Source of the DNA: Pelagibius litoralis
GTDB taxonomy: Bacteria; Pseudomonadota; Alphaproteobacteria; Kiloniellales; Kiloniellaceae
NCBI RefSeq assembly: GCF_011683915.1
Contig: NZ_JAAQPH010000011.1
Coordinates: 124,001-188,000, forward strand
DNA length: 64,000 nucleotides
Reading direction: 5' to 3'
Shown here: piece after piece, positions 46,500 through 54,811 of the stretch
Layout: each line of letters opens with the position of its first letter
How positions within the stretch are numbered: the first letter of the stretch is position 1
Made by a program: the position numbers and the translations under genes
The notes under the pieces: generated by a model
What the model was told of the DNA's origin: nothing
Database searches by the model: none
The model's input: the letters and a program-made list of their open reading frames with translations, nothing else

Positions 46500-47310
46500 T
46501 TTCTTCTGGCGGGCGCTGATCGGTGGCATCGGCGTTGCCCTGGTGGCGGGGCCGCTGGGCTGTTTCATCGTCTGGCGGCGCATGGCCTATTTCGGTGACA
46601 CCATGGCCCATTCCGCCCTGCTGGGCGTTGCCCTGGCCCTGCTGCTGGAGGTGAACGTCATCTTCGGCGTTTTTACCATCGCAACCGGGGGCGCTCTGGC
46701 GCTGGTCATGCTGCAGCGCCAGTCCATCCTGCCGACCGACGCCCTGCTCGGGATTCTCTCCCACTCCACTCTGGCGTTGGGCTTGGTGCTGGTTTCCTTC
46801 ATGGCCTGGCTCAGAATTGATCTGCTCAGCTATCTCTTCGGCGATCTGCTGGCGGTTTCGCTCTTCGATATCGTGCTGATCTACGGCGGCGGCCTTGCCG
46901 TGCTGGGCCTTCTGGCGTTGATCTGGCGGCCACTGCTGGCCGGCACCGTCAGCGAGGAACTGGCTGCGGCCGAGGCCCTGAACCCGGAGCGGGCGAGGCT
47001 CGTTTTCATGATCCTGATGGCCGCGGTGATCGCCATCGCCATGAAGATCGTCGGCATCCTGCTGATCACCTCGCTGTTGATCATCCCCGCCGCCACCGCA
47101 CGGCGTTTCGCGCGGGGGCCGGAAACCATGGCGCTGATGGCCGCCGGTCTCGGGGCGCTTGCCGTGATTCTCGGGCTGTTCGGTTCACTGGAGTTCGACA
47201 CCCCCTCCGGCCCCTCGGTGGTGGTTGCCGCTTTGCTGCTGTTTGTGGTGTCTTTGCTGTCGCATGTTTTCACGCCTGGCACCGGGCAGGCACCGGAGAA
47301 AAGCCGATGA
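46489..47310 (+). CDS. znuB: Zinc ABC transporter permease
   Basis: A 273-residue, roughly eight-helix permease starting MLDDFFWRALIGG at 46489, where GAGG is 6 bases upstream; starts further up overlap the znuC tail. RRMAYFGDTMAHSALLGVALAL is the family signature. The start overlaps the znuC end by 11 bases. Confidence 0.94.
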   Translation: MLDDFFWRALIGGIGVALVAGPLGCFIVWRRMAYFGDTMAHSALLGVALALLLEVNVIFGVFTIATGGALALVMLQRQSILPTDALLGILSHSTLALGLVLVSFMAWLRIDLLSYLFGDLLAVSLFDIVLIYGGGLAVLGLLALIWRPLLAGTVSEELAAAEALNPERARLVFMILMAAVIAIAMKIVGILLITSLLIIPAATARRFARGPETMALMAAGLGALAVILGLFGSLEFDTPSGPSVVVAALLLFVVSLLSHVFTPGTGQAPEKSR

Positions 47311-47696
47311 GCGAGCGCAAACTGACCCGCAATCAGCAACTGGTGCTGGACCGCCTGGCCGCCAGCGGTTCCGCGCTGACGGCCTATGACCTGCTGGATC
47401 AACTGCGCGGGGAGGGCCTAAGGGCACCGGTACAGGTCTACCGCGCGTTGGAAACCCTGGGTCAGCGCGGCCTGATCCACCGCATCGAAAGCATGAATGC
47501 CTTCATCGCTTGCTGCGCCCACGACCATCAGGCGGCGGCCGGCTTTGCCATCTGCGACGACTGCGGCGAGGTTGCCGAGTTCGCCTTTCCCGCCAGCGAG
47601 GAAGGCCTGAGGTCCGAGGTCGGCAAGGCCGGTTTCGAAACCCGCCACATGACCGTGGAACTCCACGGCCGCTGCGCCGCCTGCGCCGGGCGTTAG
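47307..47696 (+). CDS. zur: Fur-family zinc-uptake regulator
   Basis: A 129-residue Fur-type repressor: N-terminal winged helix (LTAYDLLDQLRGEG, VQVYRALETLGQRGL) and two CxxC pairs (CDDC, CAAC) for structural zinc. Starts in the znuB stop (ATGA). Would repress the znu genes when zinc is plentiful. Confidence 0.93.
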   Translation: MSERKLTRNQQLVLDRLAASGSALTAYDLLDQLRGEGLRAPVQVYRALETLGQRGLIHRIESMNAFIACCAHDHQAAAGFAICDDCGEVAEFAFPASEEGLRSEVGKAGFETRHMTVELHGRCAACAGR

Positions 47697-47918
47697 GGCT
47701 TCGGCGGGTATCCCGGACAGTCTTCGAACAGAAACCAATCCGGGTATTCTCTATCGTCCGCCGCTGGTCCATACTGTTCCCGCAGGCCACGGCCCGGGCC
47801 TCCCCCCTTCATTTGGGAAAGTATCCGACATACGGGGCTGTATTCTCATCGAACCGACTGTTCGGGCACCGCGCATAAGGAGGGATTGTAACGACCGCCC
47901 GCAATGGGAGGTTTTTCC

Positions 47919-48632
47919 ATGAGACTGTCTGCACCCATCTATCGCCTGAAGCGTCGCGCCAAGGTTCTGTCCCGCGCGGAACGCATACCGCTGAACGAGG
48001 CGCTGGACCGTGTCGCCGTGGCGGAGGGTTTCACCAGCTGGAGCCTGCTTGCCGCCCGCGCATCCGCCACCGCCCCCTCGCGTGCGCTGCTGGCCCGGTT
48101 GAATCCGGGAGACCTCGTGCTGTTGGGCGCGCGCCCCGGTCATGGCAAGACGCTGATGGGTCTGGAACTCATCATGGAAGCGCTAAAGCTGGGCCGCCGG
48201 GGCGTATTCTTTACCCTCGAGTACAGCGAGAACGATGTCCTGGATCGACTCCGAAGCATCGGCGGGGACCCTGCGGTCTTCGGCGACCGCTTCGCGTTCG
48301 ATACCTCCGACGCCATCAGCGCCGGCTACATCATCGACCGGCTGGCATCCGCGCCACAAGGCAGCGTGGCGGTCGTAGACTACCTGCAGCTTCTGGATCA
48401 GAAACGGGAAAATCCGGAACTCATGGTCCAGGTGCGCGCCCTGAAGGCATTCGCAAGCGCCAGGGGACTGATCATCGTATTCATCTCCCAGATTGACCGG
48501 TCCTACGATGCTTCGGCAAGGCCCTGCCCCGACCTTAAAGATGTCCGCCTGCCGAATCCCCTGGATCTCACGCTCTTCAACAAAACCTGTTTTCTGAACG
48601 ATGGGAAGGTTCAGATCGAAGCGTTGCGCTAA
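47919..48632 (+). CDS. Small DnaB/RecA-fold ATPase
   Basis: A 237-residue single-domain ATPase; ATG at 47919 after GGGAGG. Walker A is GARPGHGKT (70-78), Walker B AVVDYLQLLD (151-160) with D154, and a QID motif (191-193) sits in FISQIDR. These match the C-terminal motor of replicative DnaB (GARPGMGKT, VVDYLQL), but the DnaB N-terminal domain and linker are missing. Residues 1-50 carry an 'LSRAERIPLNEAL...EGFTSWSLLA' unit of unknown function. Role unknown; possibly a repair or regulatory ATPase. Confidence 0.8.
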   Translation: MRLSAPIYRLKRRAKVLSRAERIPLNEALDRVAVAEGFTSWSLLAARASATAPSRALLARLNPGDLVLLGARPGHGKTLMGLELIMEALKLGRRGVFFTLEYSENDVLDRLRSIGGDPAVFGDRFAFDTSDAISAGYIIDRLASAPQGSVAVVDYLQLLDQKRENPELMVQVRALKAFASARGLIIVFISQIDRSYDASARPCPDLKDVRLPNPLDLTLFNKTCFLNDGKVQIEALR

Positions 48633-48702
48633 GGAAGGCTGCTTTGCGCATGTTTGAGACTTGGGGCACAATCCGGATCTGCTCTGGGCGAAGGGATATG
48701 GC

Positions 48703-49761
48703 ATGGTTCGTGGGTTTTTCGTTCGGTGGTGCGCGCAGGGGCAGGCGGTGCAGGGGTGGGCCGTACTGACCGGACTCGCCTGCGCCGCACTGCTCATCGC
48801 GGTTGCGGGTTCCGTTCTTGCCGAGGAAAGCCGTCCTGTCCCGCAATCTGGTCTGACGGGGCTCAATCCGGTCAAGGTTGCATTCCGGCCGGGAGATTCT
48901 GAAACGCTCATGGTCGTCAATCGAAGCGGCCGCATCGATCTCCTGGACGTCTCAAACCCTGACCGCCCCATGAAGCTGCGTGAGCTTCAAGCCAATGCGA
49001 ATGACGCCGCCTTCAGCCCGGGCGGCGACTATATCGTTTCGGGCGGCAAAGACGGTCGCCTTCGCCTCTGGACGTTCGCGGGCGAGCCGGCCGCCGCACC
49101 GTTCCCGGGGCACGAGGGCAGGGTCTTTGGCGTCGCCTTCAGCCCCGGCGGTGAACGCATCGCATCGGGCGGCGATGATGGTAGCGTCCGCCTCTGGACG
49201 CTCGCGGGCGAGCCCGCCGCCGCGCCCTTCCGGGGGCATAAGGACTGGGTCTATAGCGTCGCCTTCAGCCCCGATGGCGACCGTGTCGCCTCGGGCGGCA
49301 GTGACGGTAGCGTGCGCCTCTGGACTCTCGAGGGCCAGCCCGCCGCCGAACCCTTCCGCGGGCATGCGGGCGGGGTCAACAGTCTCGCTTTCAGCTCTGA
49401 CGGTGATCGCATCGTCTCCGCCGGCAGTGACGCGACAATCCGCCTCTGGACGCTCGCGGGCCAGCCTGCCGCCGCACCCTTCCAGGGGCATAGGGGCGGG
49501 GTCAACTGCGTTGCTTTCAGCCCCGGCGGCGATCGCATCGTCTCAGGCGGCAGAGACGATACCGTCCGCCTCTGGACGCTCGCGGGCCAGCCTGCCGCCG
49601 CACCCTTCCAGGGACATGAGCTTGGGGTCAACAGCGTCGTCTTCAGCCCCGGCGGTGATCGCATCGTATCGGGCGGCTTTGACCGGACCCTCCGCCTTTG
49701 GACGCTCGCGGGCCAGCCCGCCGCAGCGCCCTTCCGGGGGCATGAGGGCCAGGATCAATAG
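48703..49761 (+). CDS. WD40-repeat beta-propeller protein, exported or membrane-anchored
   Basis: A 352-residue protein; ATG at 48703 after AAGGGA. A hydrophobic helix at about residues 18-40 (GWAVLTGLACAALLIAVAGSVLA) is a signal or anchor. Seven WD40 blades follow: two diverged, then five near-identical 42-residue units (GH...VAFSPxGDRIxSGGxDxTxRLWTL), with a last partial unit that stops abruptly (FRGHEGQDQ). Probably a protein-interaction scaffold in the periplasm. Partner unknown. Confidence 0.88.
   Translation: MVRGFFVRWCAQGQAVQGWAVLTGLACAALLIAVAGSVLAEESRPVPQSGLTGLNPVKVAFRPGDSETLMVVNRSGRIDLLDVSNPDRPMKLRELQANANDAAFSPGGDYIVSGGKDGRLRLWTFAGEPAAAPFPGHEGRVFGVAFSPGGERIASGGDDGSVRLWTLAGEPAAAPFRGHKDWVYSVAFSPDGDRVASGGSDGSVRLWTLEGQPAAEPFRGHAGGVNSLAFSSDGDRIVSAGSDATIRLWTLAGQPAAAPFQGHRGGVNCVAFSPGGDRIVSGGRDDTVRLWTLAGQPAAAPFQGHELGVNSVVFSPGGDRIVSGGFDRTLRLWTLAGQPAAAPFRGHEGQDQ
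49078..49758 (+). repeat. Tandem 126-bp coding repeats (WD40)
   Basis: Units begin at 49078, 49204, 49330, 49456, 49582 and 49708 (partial), each 126 bases and highly alike at the DNA level. They encode the propeller blades of the WD40 gene. Confidence 0.92.
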
Positions 49762-49791
49762 CGGCGCCACCGGCCCCGGTGTCGCCCGGCG

Positions 49792-51171
49792 TCACCGCGC
49801 CGCCACCTCGCCTTCGTCGCCCAGGTAGCCGCTCCAGGCGAACCAGTAGGCGATGTGGCCGGGCAGGCGGGCCAGTTGTTCCCCGTCAGGGCCGACAAGC
49901 GCTTCTTCGGTAACCTTCCAGACGGTTTCCCCGGACCGAAGTTCGGCAGGTGACTCGCCCTGCTCGAAGGTTTGCCCGTCGCGGCGGTAGGCGCGCACGG
50001 TGCGGGTTGCCTCATCGCCGATCAGGACGAGATCGAGGATGCCGGCTTCGTCGTTGATCACCTGCCCGCCGGTAAAGCGGGTCAGGGGCCAGGCTTTTTC
50101 CGTGCCGCTGGAGCGCAAGGCAAAGACGTAGTCCTTGGCCTGCAGCTTTTCTTCTTCCACCAGGGCCGGGAACATCAGGTTGGGGCTGGAGAAATAGGTG
50201 CCGTAGGGCGCGCCGGGGCGATAGTCGCGCTGGTGGCCTGTTTCCAGCGACAGCACCTTGGTGTCCGGGTTGGCATCGCGCCAGGCAGACCAGGAGGTGA
50301 TCGCCACTGGGCGGGTTTTCAGCTCAATGCCCGATCCCGTCAACGGCCCCACCACCGGCCGGCCGGTGAACTGGTTCCACAGCGAGTGGGTTTCCTGATC
50401 GTACATCAGCTTGTTGGAGCGGTAGAGGAAGCCGGAAGATCCGAAGACGAAGGGGGCGTCACGGCCCTCCACCGTGGTCTCGAACAAAATGCCGGAGCCG
50501 CAGAGCGTGCAGTAGGCCAGGCTGACCGGCACGCCGCCGACGACATCGTTGAACATTTCGTGCCAATCCAGGATGCGCAGCGGGTAGGCGCGGGCGTCGC
50601 CGTTGATTTTTACGCCGAAGACCAGTTCCTCGTCCGTCAGGTAGTCGGCGGCGCCGGCTTCCAGCAGCGCAGGGTTGGTGAGGGCCGGGATGCCGTCCTT
50701 GATGACGCCGCCCCAGACGATTTCCTCCAGGCGGATCTCGTGATCGACGCCGGGCTGCAGGAAAAGGCCGAAGTTGAGATCGATGCGCTGAAAGACGATG
50801 GCCTTGAAGGTGTCGAAGCCCTCGAAGGGAACGATCTCAGGGTGGGCCTGCTGCCAGAGCATCCATTCGTACCAGGAATCGTTTTCCGTGTTCCCGGTCA
50901 GCTCCGCCAGGGCCTCTTCGATTCCCGGTATATCGCCCAGAAAGCGGCGGGCCTGTATCAGGGCCGGGATCGCGTCCTTGCGGCCGCTTTGGCGGATTTC
51001 CTCAACCGCGCCCTGGCGAACGTCCGACTGGGCGGCAAAAAGGGCCAGGCTGCGACCCAGCATCTCCTCGTCGGGTTCGGCCCTGGCTTCCACCGCCAGC
51101 AGGCCGGCTGCCAGGGCGAGGCCGGCGGAGACAAGGAAGTTGGCACAGAGGGCAGGGCGGCGCAGCGGCAT
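49792..51171 (-). CDS. DUF3179-domain secreted protein
   Basis: A 459-residue protein with a signal peptide (cleavage ARA-EPD). The conserved core, YPLRILDWHEMFNDVVGGVPVSLAYCTLCGSG at about residues 195-227, contains the DUF3179 Cys pair C-x2-C. No enzymatic role is established for the family. It stands alone, convergent with the WD40 gene (30 bases apart). Confidence 0.85.
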   Translation of the reverse strand: MPLRRPALCANFLVSAGLALAAGLLAVEARAEPDEEMLGRSLALFAAQSDVRQGAVEEIRQSGRKDAIPALIQARRFLGDIPGIEEALAELTGNTENDSWYEWMLWQQAHPEIVPFEGFDTFKAIVFQRIDLNFGLFLQPGVDHEIRLEEIVWGGVIKDGIPALTNPALLEAGAADYLTDEELVFGVKINGDARAYPLRILDWHEMFNDVVGGVPVSLAYCTLCGSGILFETTVEGRDAPFVFGSSGFLYRSNKLMYDQETHSLWNQFTGRPVVGPLTGSGIELKTRPVAITSWSAWRDANPDTKVLSLETGHQRDYRPGAPYGTYFSSPNLMFPALVEEEKLQAKDYVFALRSSGTEKAWPLTRFTGGQVINDEAGILDLVLIGDEATRTVRAYRRDGQTFEQGESPAELRSGETVWKVTEEALVGPDGEQLARLPGHIAYWFAWSGYLGDEGEVAAR

Positions 51172-51619
51172 GACAGGCTTTTCCCTATAAGAAAATCATC
51201 TCATGACATTTGCGGTCTTTGCCGGCGCGGATCGACTCACGCTTGAACACAGTCTCTTGAGCGCTGATAAATCGAAGATTTGTAGGGTTTTTGGCTGCCG
51301 ATTGGCCGAGAAAAAGTCAGAATTCGGGCACTATTAAGCGAATTGTGTGACAAACAGCACAACCTTCCCGCCGCGGGCTCCCTATATATCTATCAACAGA
51401 TCACGGACGATGGCGGATGAGCACCATGTCGGAACAGATGAACGAGACGGCGACGCGGGTAACGGTGGATCATTTCCTGGCTGGCCTGGCCTTCTGGGCT
51501 GTCCTGATGGTCGTCGTGGCGGTTTTCTGAGCCACTGCGACACAGTCTCTAATCCGCCGAAGACGATGCTATAGTCGCTTCTCGGAGCTTCGAACTGCAC
51601 AGGTACAGTCATAAGGACA
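51172..51619. other. Intergenic 448 bases
   Basis: No large gene. AT-rich patch at 51270-51400, probably promoters of the flanking genes. TTGTGTGACAAACAGCACAA near 51344 is a weak inverted repeat (TTGTG...CACAA). It contains the possible micro-ORF at 51417-51530. Nothing else recognised. Confidence 0.6.
51417..51530 (+). CDS. Possible 37-residue single-helix membrane protein
   Basis: An open frame, ATG (51417) to TGA: soluble MSTMSEQMNETATRVTVDH followed by a 17-residue hydrophobic helix (FLAGLAFWAVLMVVVAVF). No strong ribosome site (a weak GGCGG before the ATG). Its compact soluble-plus-helix layout is suggestive of a real small protein, but this is not proven. Confidence 0.4.
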   Translation: MSTMSEQMNETATRVTVDHFLAGLAFWAVLMVVVAVF

Positions 51620-52528
51620 ATGACTGCCAGACCGGAATGGGCGTCAAGCCAGATATCGGCGGCTGCTTTTGTTGCCGCCTTGGCCTTCGGTTGTGCCGGC
51701 CAAGGCATCGTTTCGGCCGAAGAGCGGGTCAGGTTCCCTTCGCTTGACGCAGAGACGGCACTGACCGCTTTCCTTTTCAAACCCAGCGGCCAACCGCCCT
51801 TCCCGGCGATCGTTTTGCTGCACGGTTGCAGCGGTCTGGGGCCGGGCGGTGGAATTGCCGCTACCTATTCGGCTTGGACCCGGGTTCTGACCGCGCGCGG
51901 TTATGTCGTGCTGCTGGTCGACTCGGCGGGATCGCGCGGTTTCGGTGAGACCTGCGGCAGAAGTTCCAGCCGGACAGTGATGTACCGTGACCGGCCCAAG
52001 GATGCCTATGGCGCGCTCACCTTTCTTCAGGTGCAGTCCTTTGTGCAGTCGGATCGTATCGGTCTGCTGGGCTGGTCCCAGGGTGGTGGGATCGTATTGT
52101 TGTCGGTGGTGACCGAGAGCATCGGCAGGCCCCGGCCGCCGCCGCTGTACGACTTCAAGGCCGCGGCCGCCTTTTACCCCAGCGCTTGCAGCGCGGAGCG
52201 CCAGTCGGAACCTTACACCAAGGTAACAACCGGCAGCTGGAAGACCGAAATCCCCCTGCTTGTGTTGCAAGGCACGGCCGACAACTGGACCCCTGCCGCT
52301 CCCTGCGCGGCCTTCATTGACGGCCTGAGGCAGCGTGGACAGCCGGTGGAGATCAGGCTCTATCCCGGCGCCCTGCATTCCTTCGACGCCCCCAACCTGG
52401 CCCGGCGGGAGAGACCCCGAAACCGCAAGCCGGGTGGCGTCGTCCCCCTGGTGGGCACCGACCCGGCGGCGCGCGAGGACGCGCTTCGCCGTGTGCCGGC
52501 GTTCTTCGACCACTATCTGATCGACTAG
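51620..52528 (+). CDS. Dienelactone-hydrolase-like alpha/beta hydrolase, exported
   Basis: A 302-residue hydrolase with an N-terminal signal-like segment (ISAAAFVAALAFGCAGQGIVSA, cleavage uncertain). Nucleophile S153 (GWSQGG); Asp in GTADNWTP and His in ALHSFD complete a triad. The oxyanion loop is LLHGCSGLG. Periplasmic ester or lactone hydrolysis is likely; substrate unknown. The 133 bases after it hold only a CaiB-operon tail region. Confidence 0.82.
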   Translation: MTARPEWASSQISAAAFVAALAFGCAGQGIVSAEERVRFPSLDAETALTAFLFKPSGQPPFPAIVLLHGCSGLGPGGGIAATYSAWTRVLTARGYVVLLVDSAGSRGFGETCGRSSSRTVMYRDRPKDAYGALTFLQVQSFVQSDRIGLLGWSQGGGIVLLSVVTESIGRPRPPPLYDFKAAAAFYPSACSAERQSEPYTKVTTGSWKTEIPLLVLQGTADNWTPAAPCAAFIDGLRQRGQPVEIRLYPGALHSFDAPNLARRERPRNRKPGGVVPLVGTDPAAREDALRRVPAFFDHYLID

Positions 52529-52661
52529 ATCGGACCATATTTTGACGGAACCACTTCGTGGTTGCGCCAAAACATGTGAATCCGATCGCCATCAAACAGT
52601 TAGAGCAGATTCACCCGGTCGATGGATCGCCTCCGGCGATTCCATCCGACCGGGATTTGCT

Positions 52662-53483
52662 CTAAGGCAGCGGTCTTTTGGCTGGCCCGTCGTAGCGCCA
52701 GAGGCGTTCGCGGGGCAGGGGCCCCTTGTTGCGCCGGCCGGACTGCGTCTCTTCCCAGGCGTGGGCCAGGATGCCGACCGAGCGGGACAGGCAGAAGAGG
52801 CCGCGGGCGAGGGGCGCCGGAAAGCCGAGTTCGCCGTAGATTACCGCCGTCGCACCGTCGATGTTCATCGGTATGGCCTTGCCTTTGCGCCGGGCCAGCA
52901 CCGCTTCCAGGCAGCGGGCGATGGCGGCGAAACGCCCGGTCACCGCGCCCTTTTCCGCATAGTGGTCGACCATTTCCAGCAGGCGTGGCGCCCGGGGGTC
53001 GACGGGGTGAAAGCGATGCCCGAAGCCCGGCAGGTAGGTGGTGCCGGATGCCATAAAGCTGTCGAGTACCGTGGCGGTGGCGCCTTCCAAGGGCGCGCCC
53101 TCGTCGATGCGCGCCGCAATCTGCTGATAGAAAGCCAAAGCCTGTTCGCCGGCGCCGCCGTGCACGTCGCCCAGCGCGTTGACGCCCGATGCCATGGCGT
53201 TGTTGAGGCCGACACCGCAGCTCGCCGCCATGCGGGCAATGGCGATGGAGGGCGCCTGGGGCCCGTGGTCGACGGCGGACATCAGGGCGATATCCAGCAG
53301 CGCGGCCTGATCGTCGCTGGGCAGCTCGCCACGCAGCAACAGCCAGATCGTCTGGGCGAAGGAAGCCTTGCCGATCAACTCCTCAATCGGATAGCCGCGA
53401 TAGCGGATGATGCCGGGTTCCATCTCGATGATGGCGGTCGACCACCAGGCGGACTCGGCCTGTTCGTCAGAGTCTTGTGTCAA
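52662..53483 (-). CDS. Short citrate-synthase-superfamily protein (citryl-CoA-lyase-like)
   Basis: A 273-residue protein, well under the ~430 of citrate synthase. The TTG at 53483 overlaps the CaiB stop by 4 bases (TTGA). The catalytic triad is conserved: H108 (GDVHGG), H156 (GFGHRFHP) and D209 (NIDGAT). Short members of this superfamily are citryl-CoA lyases, which cleave rather than condense. Coupled to a CoA-transferase, it may cleave a branched (hydroxy)dicarboxyl-CoA. Direction and substrate are inference. Confidence 0.75.
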   Translation of the reverse strand: MTQDSDEQAESAWWSTAIIEMEPGIIRYRGYPIEELIGKASFAQTIWLLLRGELPSDDQAALLDIALMSAVDHGPQAPSIAIARMAASCGVGLNNAMASGVNALGDVHGGAGEQALAFYQQIAARIDEGAPLEGATATVLDSFMASGTTYLPGFGHRFHPVDPRAPRLLEMVDHYAEKGAVTGRFAAIARCLEAVLARRKGKAIPMNIDGATAVIYGELGFPAPLARGLFCLSRSVGILAHAWEETQSGRRNKGPLPRERLWRYDGPAKRPLP

Positions 53484-54685
53484 AGGACCTTCTCTTCGGC
53501 GAGTTGATGGATCTCGGTCTCGCTCAGGCCAAGCTCCGAGAGGATTTCCTTCGTGTGCTCGCCCAACTGCGGCGGCGGGGCGGCGACCGCCGGTGCTTGG
53601 CCGTCGACCTTGATGCCGGTGCGCAGCAGGCGAATGTCCCGTCCAACCCCCGGTGCCTGCGCGAAGGTGGCGATCATGCCGCGGTCCTGGACCTGCGGTT
53701 CCTCCAGGGCTTCGGGCACGCTCAGCACCCGTCCGGCCGGCACGCCGGCGGCGTTCAGGTCGGTTTGCCACTCTGCCGCCGTCCTGCCGGACAAGGCTTC
53801 TTCAAGGATGGCATTCAGTTCTTCGCGCCGGGCCAGGCGGTCCTGTCGCGCCGCAAAGCGCCTGTCCTGGGCAAGGTCGCTGCGGCCGACGATCCGGCAG
53901 AGTGCTTCGAACTGTTCCTGTTTGTTGGCGGCGATGTTCAACAGGCCGTCGCCGGTGCGAAAAGTGCCGGAGGGACTGGCGGTCATGTTCTCGTTGCCCA
54001 TGGGCCGGGGCTCGCGCCCTGCGACCAGAAAGTTGGAAACCACCCAGCCCATGGTGGCAAGCGTGGCCTCCAGCATGGAGACATCGATGAAGCAGGCTTC
54101 CTTTGCCGCCGCGCCGCGGCGCGCCAGGGCGGCCGATATGGCAAAGGCGGCGGTCATGCCGCCGACGGTATCGGCAATGGGGTGGCCGGCACGGTAGGGG
54201 GCGGTGTCGGGATCGCCGGTGATCGACATGACGCCGGACATGCCCTGGATGATCTGATCGTAGGCCGGCAGGTTGCGCAGGGGCCCGTCCTGGCCGAAAC
54301 CGGAAATGGCGCAGTAGATGAGGTTCGCGCGGTCCTGCTTCAGTGTGTCGAAGCCGAGGCCGAGGCGCTCCATAACGCCCGGCCGGAAGTTCTCCACCAC
54401 CACGTCGGCACCTGCGACGAGGTGGCGGAACAGCGCTTTGCCATTGTCGCTCTTCAGATTGAGGGTGAGAGAGCGCTTGCCGGCGTTCTGCGCCAGGAAG
54501 GACACGCCCATGTGCCTGGCGTTCAATTCCGCATCGGCGCCGAGTTTGCGGGCGAGGTCGCCGCCGCCCGGCACCTCGACCTTGATGACCTCGGCCCCCA
54601 GATGGGCCAGTTGGTGACAACAGAACGGGCCGGCCAGCACGTTGGTCAGATCCAGAATGCGGATTCCCTGCAGGCAGGCAGTCAT
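53480..54685 (-). CDS. CaiB/BaiF CoA-transferase
   Basis: A 401-residue class III CoA-transferase (GIRILDLTNVLAGPFCCHQLAHLGAEVIKVEVPGGGD; NAGKRSLTLNLKSD; VVENFRPGVMERLGLGF). The catalytic Asp is expected in the ISITGDPDTAP-to-FIDVSMLE region. First gene of the two-gene operon; divergent from the IclR gene, which probably regulates it. Confidence 0.9.
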   Translation of the reverse strand: MTACLQGIRILDLTNVLAGPFCCHQLAHLGAEVIKVEVPGGGDLARKLGADAELNARHMGVSFLAQNAGKRSLTLNLKSDNGKALFRHLVAGADVVVENFRPGVMERLGLGFDTLKQDRANLIYCAISGFGQDGPLRNLPAYDQIIQGMSGVMSITGDPDTAPYRAGHPIADTVGGMTAAFAISAALARRGAAAKEACFIDVSMLEATLATMGWVVSNFLVAGREPRPMGNENMTASPSGTFRTGDGLLNIAANKQEQFEALCRIVGRSDLAQDRRFAARQDRLARREELNAILEEALSGRTAAEWQTDLNAAGVPAGRVLSVPEALEEPQVQDRGMIATFAQAPGVGRDIRLLRTGIKVDGQAPAVAAPPPQLGEHTKEILSELGLSETEIHQLAEEKVL

Positions 54686-54734
54686 CGGCAGTGCCTCTGA
54701 TTTCCTTGGTAACGATTATGTTTTTCCGATGTAG

Positions 54735-54791
54735 TTCTGATAGAAACAACAAAATATGATAAAACTGGGCTATATGTTCTGCCAGACAGAA
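54735..54791. promoter_or_regulatory. Candidate IclR-type operators in the divergent region
   Basis: Two inverted repeats, TTCTGATAGAA (54735-54745) and TTCTGCCAGACAGAA (54777-54791), share TTCT/AGAA arms between the divergent caiB and iclR starts. IclR-family boxes are often short inverted repeats like these. Confidence 0.45.
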
Positions 54792-54811
54792 TTTAAAGAT
54801 GGGTCTGATCC

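Noticed and set aside
47919-48632. Replicative helicase dnaB
   Set aside because: The N-terminal primase-binding domain is missing and the total length is about half of DnaB.
49078-49758. Regular 126-bp repeats considered as a CRISPR or satellite array
   Set aside because: No spacers, repeats are coding in frame and encode WD40 blades.
52662-53483. Housekeeping citrate synthase
   Set aside because: Only 273 residues, tied by start-stop overlap to a CaiB transferase; lacks the N-terminal domain of TCA-cycle enzymes.
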